In this document: piece by piece, positions 1 through 9,776 of the stretch
How the letters are laid out: the number at the start of each line of letters is the position of its first letter
Numbering within the stretch: position 1 is the first letter of the stretch
NCBI GenBank assembly: GCA_031772625.1
Contig: CM062810.1
Span: 459,239,731-459,303,730 of the forward strand
From: Pinus tabuliformis
Taxonomy: Eukaryota > Streptophyta > Pinopsida > Pinales > Pinaceae
Reading direction: 5' to 3'
Length of the DNA: 64,000 bases
Program-made: the position numbers and the translations under genes
Notes under the pieces: model-generated
What the model was told of the DNA's origin: nothing
Database searches by the model: none
The model's input: only the letters and a program-made list of their open reading frames with translations

Positions 1-29
1 AAGACATAATATCTACTACTTTCTATCTG

Positions 30-716
30 ATGCCTACTTCAAACTTTAAATCCATTAAAATCAACAAAAAAATATGTAAATATTTTAACAATGCAATACT
101 GAATGAAAAAGTCACTACATCTGCATTGCCTCTTTATATTCAACGAAATGAAAAATTGATGTCTGTTGCACAATTGACATATTTGGAAGAGAGGTTAGTG
201 GCACCAAGGATGGATTTTGCACAAATAAGACAACTTGGCTACAAAATATCACAAATTGGATTAACAGGAACAATCATAAATGTTCCTTCCAGTCTAGATA
301 GAATTCAAAGAGCATTGCTAGAGATATTGATGACAATATGACAATGGGAATTATGATAAAAAGAAAATTGGAATACAAGAATGTCTATTTGTCTGGAAAT
401 ATTCGACCCAAGAAAGTGATGTGTGCATTACATGACTTGTGCAAAAAATCTCTATACAAGAGCAAACAAATAGTAATAAAATATGAATGGAAAAAACATT
501 TTGATCAAAGTAGACAAGATCATCAGAAAGATAGTCCAAAAATGAAGGAAATAAACTCATCAAATGCAGATAATGATCTAGAGCAAGAAACTAAAAAACT
601 TGTACACCGTTATTCAAAGGCCCACCTTATCCATGATCTTGATAGAAGAATAATACATATTGTACCTTCTAAAGGGTTTCATTGCCTAGGCATTTTTCAA
701 GAAAAATTCTTTGAAT
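30..716 (+). pseudogene. Helitron DUF6570-like N-terminal region
   Basis: Two overlapping frames (30-341 and 338-718) read as one ancestral region with a frame change near 335. The first contains LTYLEERLVAPRMDF, the typical 'L(S/T)xxEExLvA' start of the DUF6570 domain found upstream of the Helitron Rep domain. It continues through GLTGTIINVPSSLDRI and then VYLSGNIRPKKVMCALHDL in the second frame. The second frame ends in a stop just after a segment rich in charged residues. Coding-like sequence (ELNF, then FFGSSRPTDVN) continues past that stop to about 1000 with further breaks. The role in transposition is unknown for the family. There is no credible start codon, because the protein evidently began upstream of the window. 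Confidence 0.72.
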
Positions 717-1079
717 AACTGAACTTTCTGACAATGTTCTTTGGATCAAGCCGCCCTACTGATGTTAACAATCACTTTTTGTACCAAAAATTTACATAAT
801 GGGAATTGTTGCACATGTATGTTGAATTTTCAACACATTTTACAAACATATTTTTAAGATAAATTCATAGTTTGATAAACCAGGTTTCGAACTCAACTTG
901 GATTTCTATTCGCAAAGGAGAGCTAAAAGGACAAAAAATAGTTGCTAAAGACATTAAAAATAAAAGCAATCTTCAGAAATTATTAAAGTCACCAATTGCA
1001 TATAATTTTTAAGAATCATTTGCACATCGTCTGATTGCTTTGAACATTTACAAAAGTATATATTTTCAATGATGCAATA

Positions 1080-2036
1080 GCTTGGTCTACCGACTTTCTT
1101 TGTGGCATTCACTAGTGCTGAGCATCTTTGGGAACCATTGATAAATGCCTTAAAAATACAAAATATTGACTCCATAACAAACGAGGAAAAGAAATTTGAT
1201 GATGAATTCATTAACACATTGATCAAACATCAACGGCCATATGTAGTAAATATTATATGCACAGAATCTTGTCACTACATTCCTTGATAACAAAAAACAA
1301 TGAATTATTTGGTCAAGTGACAGATTGTTTTTTTAATTACAAAATTCAAAAGTAGAGGAACAGAGCATGACCATGGATTACTTTGGATTCAAAATGTTCC
1401 AATATATCAACAATCCCTTGATGTTGATGTCATAGGTTTTATTGATCAATATTTGACTTGTGATTAAACAATTTTGTCGAATCAAATGATTCAATTTTAG
1501 ACTCATCACCACACAAAAGTTTGAAAAAAAATAAATCTAGTTGTATATTTGGTTTACCTATCCCACCAATTGATGAAACTTGTATCTTGCATCCTTTGTG
1601 CAATGAAAACAATGATATGCAAACTATGCAAAAGAAACTTTCATTAATTATACAAGACAAATCCTATTCAAGGAACATAACATTTTCCATGTTTTTAGCT
1701 CATTTTGGAACTACAAAACAAGAATACATCATCCTCTTCCGATTTTGTATTACTCAGCCAATTATACTGCTCAAAAGAAATCCTTGTGATGTGTGGATAA
1801 ACACATTTGCAAAAAAAATCCCTTCATTTTGCAAGCAAACACATATGCTCAATTTATTTTAGATACCTATGCTGCAACAACATATTGCAACTTTTATATG
1901 ACAAAAATGGACTGCTCCATGACAACTGCATTCAAACAAGTTCGAGAAAATTTCATATCTTGCGGAGACAACAAAACTGAAACTATTCGTAAGCTTGGAA
2001 ACACATTGCTAAATATGAAACAAATGTCAAGTCGAT
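1080..2036 (+). pseudogene. Helitron Rep (HUH endonuclease, Helitron_like_N) remnant
   Basis: The Rep part of the Helitron replicase nicks DNA for rolling-circle transposition. Near 1085-1150 the reading 'PTFF..FTSAEHLWEPL' matches the conserved start of Helitron_like_N. Near 1355-1395 the reading EHDHGLLWIQN carries the HUH pair as H-D-H. Further on, a frame reads RNPCDVWINTF, then DTYAATTYCNFYMTK (about 1861-1905), which holds a YxxxYxxK arrangement matching the two catalytic tyrosines of Helitron Rep. It ends near RKLGNTLLNMKQMSS at about 2035. Stops and frame changes separate these pieces, so no active protein is made. The order and strand agree with the helicase downstream. Confidence 0.75.
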
Positions 2037-2114
2037 AAGTAATCCACATTTCCCTATCATTTCCTTTGTATTCAACTTCTAGAAAAATAATTTTCATTAA
2101 CACTACTCGAGCTG

Positions 2115-2117
<3 letters not shown>

Positions 2118-2177
<60 letters not shown>

Positions 2178-2258
2178 GTATATGTATATATATCTATATG
2201 TATATATGTATATATGTATATATATGTATATGTATATATATCTATATGTATATATGTA

Positions 2259-2301
<43 letters not shown>

Positions 2302-2321
2302 GTATATATATATGTACATAC

Positions 2322-2354
<33 letters not shown>

Positions 2355-2373
2355 CATACATATATATATACAT

Positions 2374-2443
<70 letters not shown>

Positions 2444-2521
2444 ATATGTATGTATATATATATGTATATATATATATATATATGTATATATATAATATAT
2501 ATGTATATAGATAATATATAT

Positions 2522-2562
<41 letters not shown>

Positions 2563-2566
2563 CATA

Positions 2567-2626
<60 letters not shown>
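2118..2626. repeat. Compound (AT)n microsatellite, about 0.5 kb
   Basis: Alternating TA dinucleotides with scattered TG, TC and AC variants run almost without interruption. It lies between the Rep and helicase parts of the Helitron, so it expanded or was inserted after the transposon. The long Tyr/Ile-rich open frames it gives on both strands are artefacts of TA repeats lacking in-frame stops. Confidence 0.97.
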
Positions 2627-2639
2627 AACAAATAAAAAA

Positions 2640-4249
2640 TAATAATAATAAATAAATGAATATTAAAAAGTCCTATTTTGTTAGAACAAGAACCCGATAA
2701 TTCTGAAGATATTGTTTGCATGACAACTTTTGATAGATATGTTTCATGTCTCGTTTTCCTTGAGAAAGTTTGTTTGGCAGAATATGTTTCCTCTTATTCA
2801 ATCATGAAAACAACATAACAAAAAAATGTCCATGTGTCATAAGATTCATTCGTTATAATGAACACATGGACCCAAAAAACCATTATATAGAAAAAATGAT
2901 TCTTTACATCCCATACAGGGAGTCTAAATAGAAATTAAAGAAAAATGAAGAAACATAGACTGAAGCATACTTTTTGCATAAACACATTATTGATGTGACA
3001 AAACAAAAATTATCATTTAGTCACACCATGGGGTGATATTGAAACTGCTTTCACTAAAATTGCTACCCAAAGTGACGAGATATTTATGCTTCACTTAGAA
3101 ACTGACAATAGGGATTGTTCTAATGAAAAATATGACATTCAATAAGAATTGCAGGAGAAAATACAATTCAAAAACACTCGAACTATATATACAAAAAACA
3201 ATGAATTCATTAAGCATCCCTTTTTTTTGGACACATTGGCATACCATGAAATTATGAGACAATGAAATCAAGAACAATAATCAATTACCAAAAAAATAGT
3301 TCTATGGAAAAAGAATAATCCTGGTAAGCGTTTCTATTTGTTTATCACTGGAGGTTCATGTACAAGAAAAGCATTCACTGCACAAGCACTTTACCATGCA
3401 CTCGTACGGATTGATAACAATGACTTACAAAGTGACCCTTTGAAAAAAAGGTATAATACTTGCATTTACCGGCAAAGCTGCATATATTGCACATGGTGTT
3501 ACAGTCCATTCAGCTTTGTATTTTCCACTTTCACCATGTCACATGGTGCCATTGGGTTCTAACAAACTCGATGTATTGTGCAAAGAATACAAACAAATTC
3601 AATTTTTGTTGATAGATGATACTTCATTAATTGGGTCTCGATTGTGTTATAGCATTGACAAGTGACTCCGCTAAATTATGCATATTCTAACTTCCTTGTT
3701 TGGGAAGCTTGACATAATATTCTTTAGTGACCTATGTCAAGCACAACTTATACATGATTGTTGGATATTTGAACAACTGCATCTTAAAGGAACTAGTGCT
3801 CCTTACAACTTTTGGAAAGAAAATGTGAAAACTTATGAACTAAAATAGGTAATGCGACAAGACAATAAATAATATCTATCCATCTTAAATAGAATCAGAA
3901 CATGTTCACATATTGATGATGACCTCGCATTCTTGAAAAAACATTGTTATAGATTGGCACCAAATGATCCAATTTTTCCATACCTGTTTTATTTAAAGAA
4001 GAATGTACATGAACATAATGAAATAATGTTGCCTCTCGTCAACAAAGAAGCAATTATTTTAAATTCATATGATAGAACAATTGACTCAACAAATATAAAC
4101 CATAATAAACAGATAAAACTGTAGTTGCCATCTTCTATTGTGTTGAAAAAAAATATGCTTATTTAACTAATTGGAATAAATTACAATATTCAGGACGACT
4201 TGGTGAATGGTGCTGAAGGATTTTTTAGAGCATCTACAACATTTGAAAA
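2640..4249 (+). pseudogene. Helitron PIF1-like helicase remnant, 5' part
   Basis: Coding-like pieces include a segment reading IRFIRYNEHMDPKNHY (about 2840-2885), typical of the Rep-helicase linker ('RFxxYnxxxDpenyyRe'). FITGGSCTRKAF follows at about 3340-3375, standing where the Walker A motif of PIF1 helicases (GGxGTGKT) should be; the GxGK core is degraded. After it comes a Walker B-like 'FLLIDDTSLIGSRL' near 3605-3645 and ALYHALVRIDNNDLQSDPLK between them. The strand unwinding needed for rolling-circle transposition would come from this domain, but many breaks make this copy inactive. The reading continues to the Ty3 insertion at 4250 and resumes on its far side at 6766. Confidence 0.75.
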
Positions 4250-4581
4250 TGTTAGGTCCCTAAACTACTAGTGTAACCCCTTATTGTTATTAGTACAACC
4301 CCCTTTTATATTGTTGTGCCCATGTAGTCCCCATCTTGTTATTATTTTTCCCCATAGAAGTCCACTATTGTTATTATTGTGCCCTTACATTATTATTGTT
4401 AGGTCGACTCTGATTATATTATGACCCCTTAAACTCCTATATATAGAAAAGAGGTCTTTTGATTTGTATCATCCAAGAATTGTTCATTTGTGTAATGTAA
4501 AGGAGGTTGTCCCCTCAAAGAGGCTTATTTTGAAGGTGTTTATCTATCTTTTCTATCTTTTTGTGAGTTGGTTTCATAACA
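4250..4581 (+). repeat. Left (5') LTR of the Ty3/gypsy element
   Basis: This 332-bp LTR runs TG...CA. It contains a TATA-like CTATATATAG near 4437 and is preceded by target duplication GAAAA. It pairs with 6428-6760. Confidence 0.93.
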
Positions 4582-4624
4582 TTTGGTATCAAAGCTTTGG
4601 ATTCTAGGGTTTCGCTACTCCAAA

Positions 4625-5200
4625 CAGGTCATCGTGGAATTTTTGCTATAACGTTTTCACTACGAAGTTCCAGAAGCTAAACAAAAACCCCATTTGAGAA
4701 GAAATCAGTTTGAACCTTGGGCCCAAATTTCAGATATTGTCTCGCTATATTTTCAGAGATATGATCAGAGGAAGTTAGGGTTTTTGCAAGCTCTATAATT
4801 TCATCTCAAATAGGTCATCGTGGAATTTTCGCTATAATATTTTTTTCTATGAAGTTTCAGACTCTAAAATTAAAACCCATTTGAAACAAAATCTTGGTGA
4901 AGCTCGGGTATGAATTGCAGATCTTGTATCACTATATTTTCAGAGATATAATCTAAGGAATTTGGGGTTTTTGCAAACTCCCAAATTATATTCTAAACAG
5001 GTGACCTTGGGAAAATCATCATAACTTTCTCTCTGAGCATCAGATTGAAATTTCGTAAGAAGTTGTAGAAAGAGGATGGACTTTTTTTTGCTGTGTATAT
5101 TTTTCATATCCTAAGGTTGAAACATTGACACGTTCCACTTCGTACAAGTGCACTGTACTGAACTAGTCTATAATCAGGTCATCGTTGGAGATTTGACATA
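4625..5200 (+). repeat. Degenerate tandem repeats (period about 187 bp) in the Ty3 leader
   Basis: The leader between the primer site and the coding part is built of diverged repeats. Units start with GGTCATCGTGGAATTTT or a variant at about 4627, 4813, 5000 and 5177, which gives spacings of 186, 187 and 177. Each unit carries a version of 'TATATTTTCAGAGATATgATC' in its second half, and the third is the most diverged. The fourth is only a stub. A related pair of units with the same spacing lies at 54265-54640. Confidence 0.75.
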
Positions 5201-5216
5201 ACTCTTCCTTGAAGAA

Positions 5217-5336
5217 TCCAAGAATTGTTCATTTGTGTAATGTAAAGGAGGTTTCCCCCTCGAAGAGGCTTATTTCTAAGGTGTTGATCTATCTTTTCTA
5301 TCTTTTTGTGAGCTGGATTCATAACATTTGGTATCA
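5217..5336 (+). repeat. Internal partial copy of the LTR 3' end plus primer site
   Basis: From ATCCAAGAATTGTTC to ATAACATTTGGTATCA this segment repeats the last part (about 110 bp) of the LTR together with the start of the primer site. It sits between the repeated leader and the RT coding remnant. The arrangement suggests template switching during reverse transcription or recombination between copies. Confidence 0.8.
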
Positions 5337-5339
5337 TGT

Positions 5340-6170
5340 TCAACATGTTGACAGGGTGCTCAAACTATTGGAGGAGAAACAATTATATGCAAAAAGCTCC
5401 AAATGTTTTTTTGGAGTAAAAGAGGTGGAATATCTGGGTCATATTGTATCTCATGAAGGTGTTAAGGTAGACCCTAGAAAAATTAAAGCCATGAAGAAAT
5501 GGAAAATCCCCACATCCATAAAGCATCTGCGAGGATTTCTCTGGTTGACAGGGTATTATCGCAAGTTTGTAAATAATTATGGGAGAATAGTAGCACCTCT
5601 AACAACATTATTGAAGAAAGATGCATTTTAATAGCCTCTATAAGAAGCAAAGGCCTTCGAACATCTTAAAGAGGCAATATGCCAAGCACCGGTCTTATCT
5701 ACACCGGACTTCACAAAAACCTTTATTGTGGAATGTGATGCTCCAGGAAATGGAATTGGTGTTCTTTTAAGGCAAGATGAAAGACCCATTGCTTTCAAAA
5801 GTCGTCCAATCAAAGGAAAGTATTTACACAAATTTATTTATGAGAAGGAAATGTTGGCAATACTACATGCACTTAACAAATGGCGACCCTACCTAATGGG
5901 AAGATACTTCAAGGTAAAAATGAATCATGATAGTCTTAAATACTTTTTAGAACAAATATTATCCTCTGAAGAGCAACAAAAATGGATCACAAAGATGTTG
6001 GGTTATGACTTTGAAATCAGCTACAAAAAAGGGAAGCAAAATGTTGTGGCAGATGCACTCTCAAGAAAGGATGAGGATGTGGAAGCATTGTTGTGTGCCA
6101 TATCTATTATCCGACCAGATTGGATAAACGAAGCAAGGTATGAATGGAAGAATGACGAAGAAGTGTGAGC
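5340..6170 (+). pseudogene. Ty3/gypsy pol remnant: end of reverse transcriptase and RNase H
   Basis: The first part reads like the end of a Ty3/gypsy reverse transcriptase (VEYLGHIVSHEGV, followed by the LRGFLWLTGYYRKFV connection). The RNase H domain follows (ECDAPGNGIGVLL, then LNKWRPYLMGRYF), ending with KGKQNVVADALSRK, a hallmark of the RT-RNase H end in this family. No integrase core is recognisable before the right LTR. The fossil is broken. The order and strand agree with the LTRs. Confidence 0.88.
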
Positions 6171-6427
6171 ACTCATTCAAAAGTTGCAAAAGATCCCAGT
6201 TCAAACAATATTTCCAGAACTTGACGAGGAAGGAAAAATCATGTTGGAACCTGGAGCAGTCACAGAAAGAAGAAACTGACAGCTATGAAATCAATCAATT
6301 TCAAAATATCTCATCAAGTGGAAGAACTTACCTGTTGAAGATTCCACATGAGAGGACAAGAATTTTATACAGAAGCATCAAGAGCTACTCAAGCATTGAG
6401 GACAACACTTTTTGAAGGAGAGGGGCA

Positions 6428-6760
6428 TGTTAGGTCCCTATACTACTAGTGTAACCCCTTATTGTTATTAGTACAACCCCCTTATTATATTGTTGTGCCC
6501 ATGTAGTCCCCATATTATTATTATTGTGCCCCATAGAAGTCCACTATCGTTATTGTTGTGCCCTTACATTATTATTATTAGGTCGACTCTAATTATATTA
6601 TGTCCCCTTAGACTCCTATATATAGAAAGGAGGCCTTTTCATTTGTATCATCCAATAATTGTTCATTTGTGTAATGTAAAGGAGGTTTCCCCCTCAAACA
6701 GGGTTATTTTGAAGGCATTTATCTATCTTTTCTATCTTTTTGTGAGTTGGTTTCATAACA
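6428..6760 (+). repeat. Right (3') LTR of the Ty3/gypsy element
   Basis: This 333-bp LTR runs TG...CA and is followed directly by the GAAAA target duplication. It differs from the left LTR at about 25 positions by eye count. Confidence 0.93.
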
Positions 6761-6765
6761 GAAAA

Positions 6766-7224
6766 TGGTGCAATTTGGATCGAATTTGCTGATGTAGTTA
6801 TTCGCATTATTCAATGGAAAAAAGGGCACATTTGTTCAAAGATGGAATAATGTCTACATGGACACCTGATACTAGTGTTTGTATGAATAATGAATCAAAA
6901 AACAAAATTAGTCTTACAAGAGAACAATTTCATGTTCAACTGGCATGTGCACAAACTATATATTGATAACAAGTGTTAACAATGAACAAATTAGCTTTTG
7001 ACCCAAAAGGAGTTAGACAACATGGACTCATTTGTACTGCACTTTCTCAGATCAAAGACATTAAGTCCTTGTATTTATTAAACAAATTGGAACATAGTAA
7101 CTTTTCTCTTAATGACAAATTTTTTTTTGAGATAAATAGAATTAGACAAAATGCCTCCTATGAGCTTGAATATAACATATATCAAAATAAAACATTTGAC
7201 AATATGTTCATTGAACACTCGTAG
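6766..7224 (+). pseudogene. Helitron PIF1-like helicase remnant, 3' part
   Basis: This continues the helicase interrupted at 4249. The reading QFHVQLACAQTIY near 6927-6965 corresponds to helicase motif VI of PIF1 proteins ('PVQLAxAxTIHKSQG'). The open frame 6973-7224 then reads FDPKGVRQHGLICTALSQIKDIKSLY, matching the 'hgqlYVALSRvxsl' end of PIF1 helicases. The codons immediately left of 4245 and right of 6766 are consistent with one ancestral frame split by the LTR element. Several stops remain, so the copy is inactive. Confidence 0.75.
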
Positions 7225-7689
7225 TTTTTCCTTGCTAGGAAGGTTCAAAAGGTAAAGGAAGCTAGGAAGGAAGGAAAATTGGCAATAATCAGAAATAGAA
7301 AAGCCGTTATTCGAGATAGAAACCAAAAAGATAATAATAAATGGAAATTCAACATGCTCCAGATTCTTTCTTGGAACTATCGGGGCTTTCCATGGAACAA
7401 AGGCCCCAAGCTAAGTTGGACTATAAGTTGGACTATGAATATTCCCATGGTAATTATTAATAACACATTTCCATAAATGAGCTATAATTATATTTGTCAA
7501 TGAATCTATACAAGATTTTCTTTATTGTAACTTATGCACATTTACTACATTGCCACCAACAATGGCTAATTGTACCATAAAAACAAAATTCATGCATATA
7601 TAATTATCATTATAGAGTATACATTGTTTTAAATGTTCTTTATACACTTGTCTCTGATTTTATGACTTGCATTTCATTTTCTAGAAACG

Positions 7690-8325
7690 ATTGGTCCAAC
7701 CATTTAGAACAATATCATGGAAACATCTAGCTCTAGCAAACAATTATTGGAAGAACAAATGGTGGAAAATGAGAATCCAAAAAGGTTAGGTTTGTGCTGC
7801 ACTGAATGTTTGTATAGTCAAATGACATGTTTGCATTAAATCAATGTTAATGTTTTTTGAAGCATGTTGTTTTGACTTTGCATATAAGCAGAGAAAAAAC
7901 AATGGAAGCAACATCCTTGTCAATCATTGAAATATGCTCAGGAGCATATGCAAAAACTTTTGAAGGTGATATATTGGTTATTTATGGGTCAACACAAACT
8001 AAAATTCCTAACTCTCCTACAAAGTTGCGGCTCCTCCATGTTGATTTGGTTGATATCCATGGCCAACTGACTATCACAATGAACATAAGAAACCATCTTA
8101 TAGATTTCAAAAACATGTTTACTATCAGAAATACACAAAAAAATGCATACTAGATCCAGATACAACAATACACCGTCTTGTTGTCTCAAGTGATACATTT
8201 GAAGTTGGTTCAATAAGAGAAATAGTAATAGGCTGCAACCAAAATAACAAGAAACTAGAACTCAAAATAAAAGATGGTGAAGTTGCAGAGGAAAATGCAG
8301 TTGTAATTCTATTGCTAGAATAACT
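7690..8325 (+). pseudogene. Coding-like remnant downstream of the Helitron helicase, family uncertain
   Basis: The frame at 7857-8153 (98 codons) and the frame following it to a stop at 8323 read as one protein-like stretch with an interruption near 8152. It contains RLLHVDLVDIHGQLTITMNIRNHL and, further on, VSSDTFEVGSIREIVIGCNQNN, alternating hydrophobic strands that could suit a small beta-rich fold. Plant Helitrons sometimes carry an RPA-like OB-fold gene beside the helicase, and this position would suit that. The resemblance is too weak to claim. It may equally be an unrelated captured fragment or chance. A start at ATG 7857 is arbitrary. Confidence 0.25.
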
Positions 8326-8329
8326 ATAC

Positions 8330-9776
8330 TTTCATTTTGAACAAAAAGCCAATAATTTCTTTAAAACTATGCTATTTTATATTTTCTTTCCATTGTTATC
8401 AAGGTGTTAGAGTAGGTTAGTATATTAGTCAAAGGTCTTCGAAAATTCATGAGTTTTTCAAGCATAAAAAGGGTAAAACTCATAAACATTTTCACTGTCA
8501 TAAGTTTGACATTTTACTGCCTGGAAAGTTTTTATAAGCCTAGTCATCACCTAGATCATTAAAGTTCAATCATGGGAAGGGGTGTCTGAGCATTGAGATA
8601 TGTTATGCTAATTCTTGAGGCAGGGTATTGAGATTTTGTTAGGATCTCTACTTGATCATGTGTCTATAGTCAAAGGGATGACGTCAGAGTAGTATAGTCA
8701 TTAATATACCAATATTTTCCCTCTTTAAACATCATTTTTTTACCTCCTTCCTATCCCCTTATTCCCTTGTTATCTTAAAGTTCCCTTATTCCTAAACATT
8801 CATATTATCCCTATTTTCTATTTTAGGCCTACACCCCCATTTTAAAACAAGTATAAGTTCCTACGCCTAAAAATTCCTTGCCTAAACATCATTTGGTATG
8901 ATGATTAATCCCTGTCCATATCCATCATATACAAGTCATTCATCATACCCACATAATTTCCCTAGATTTTATTATGCCCCCAAATTCCAAATTTATTGCT
9001 TTTCAGGTGTTTTTCATGTGGAGCATTAATTAAACATCAAGTTCAATTGCGTCGGCAAAATTTTGAATCATTTTCAAAATCATTACAAAAGGCCACCATT
9101 TTCATTACCACTAATCATAGGCGAATGAATTGGTTCTTCATGCAAGGAATTTGAGAATTTGTAATGTATTGAAGGTGGGTTGCAAAAAAATACAGACATT
9201 GTGATGCGCACTTGCTACGTAGAGGCTACTAAGGTCATGCAGTGCCGCACAGGGTTTTCAACAACGTGCAGTTCATTCTCAGAGTTGCCAAACATAGGAG
9301 TCAGTGGTCTTGACTGTGCATTCACTGTTTATATTCTGATCGAATTCATCCAAGCTTTGTCATATTCTATGTTAAAGGAAAAATTGCTATGTACACTCTA
9401 TTTTTCCATCAAGCCTATAGTCACATTTTCAAGTTTTTAGTCGTGTTTCATATATGGGAAATGTAGTCATTTTATGATGTTGAAAGGTCAAAGTAAATTG
9501 TAAAGTGGATTTGAATTTTTCTCACTCACCTTCAACATAAAAAACCTACTTTGTCACCACTTCATCATATAGATGTATAAGTGAAATTGCATAGTCACCG
9601 TTGGCCAATATTGTACCCTCTGATCTGTACACATAACCTCTTTCCAAATTGAGTTTGACATGTGAGGTTTCAATATTAAATGGCTCTTATTGTCAGCAAT
9701 AAAGGTGGATATCTCATGCACACTGATCCCAACACCCTAAACCTAATAAATTCCTCACCTGCTATTAGGGTATATT
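8330..9776. other. No gene seen; AT-rich unassigned DNA
   Basis: The only open frame of note (9180-9440, plus) has no recognisable motif. The right terminus of the Helitron may lie in the first part of this interval, but I could not place it. Confidence 0.5.

Larger units (their letters stand above)
4250..6760 (+). mobile_element. Ty3/gypsy LTR retrotransposon, broken, inserted in the Helitron helicase
   Basis: Both ends are exact. The LTRs begin TGTTAGGTCC and end CATAACA, and the 5-bp target duplication GAAAA lies at 4245-4249 and 6761-6765. A primer site TGGTATCAAAGC (initiator-Met tRNA type) follows the left LTR at 4584, and a purine-rich tract ending GGAGAGGGGCA precedes the right LTR. 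The element is far shorter than a full Ty3/gypsy copy. The recognisable parts are a repeated leader, a partial internal LTR copy, the end of reverse transcriptase and RNase H. The two LTRs differ by about 7-8% by eye count, so the insertion is not recent. It is broken. Confidence 0.93.
1..8325 (+). mobile_element. Decayed Helitron (rolling-circle DNA transposon), left end outside the window
   Basis: Scattered reading frames on the plus strand follow the order of a plant Helitron polyprotein: a DUF6570-like region (30-716), the Helitron_like_N/Rep region (about 1080-2036), then a PIF1-like helicase (about 2640-4249, resuming at 6766-7224). The coding sense is broken by many stops and frame changes, so the copy is dead. 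Two later intrusions are visible: a compound AT microsatellite between Rep and helicase, and a Ty3/gypsy element inside the helicase. The 5' TC end lies outside the window. I did not find a convincing CTRR terminus with a hairpin, so the right end is set at the last coding-like sequence and is approximate. Confidence 0.8.

Noticed and set aside
2066-2721. Several open frames of 80-190 codons rich in Tyr and Ile
   Set aside because: They are translations of the AT microsatellite, open on both strands because TA repeats lack in-frame stops.
7345-7450. ILSWNYRGFPWNKGP as the start of a LINE-type or Helitron endonuclease
   Set aside because: Only a short stretch resembles such a start, with no catalytic motifs following; the resemblance may be chance.
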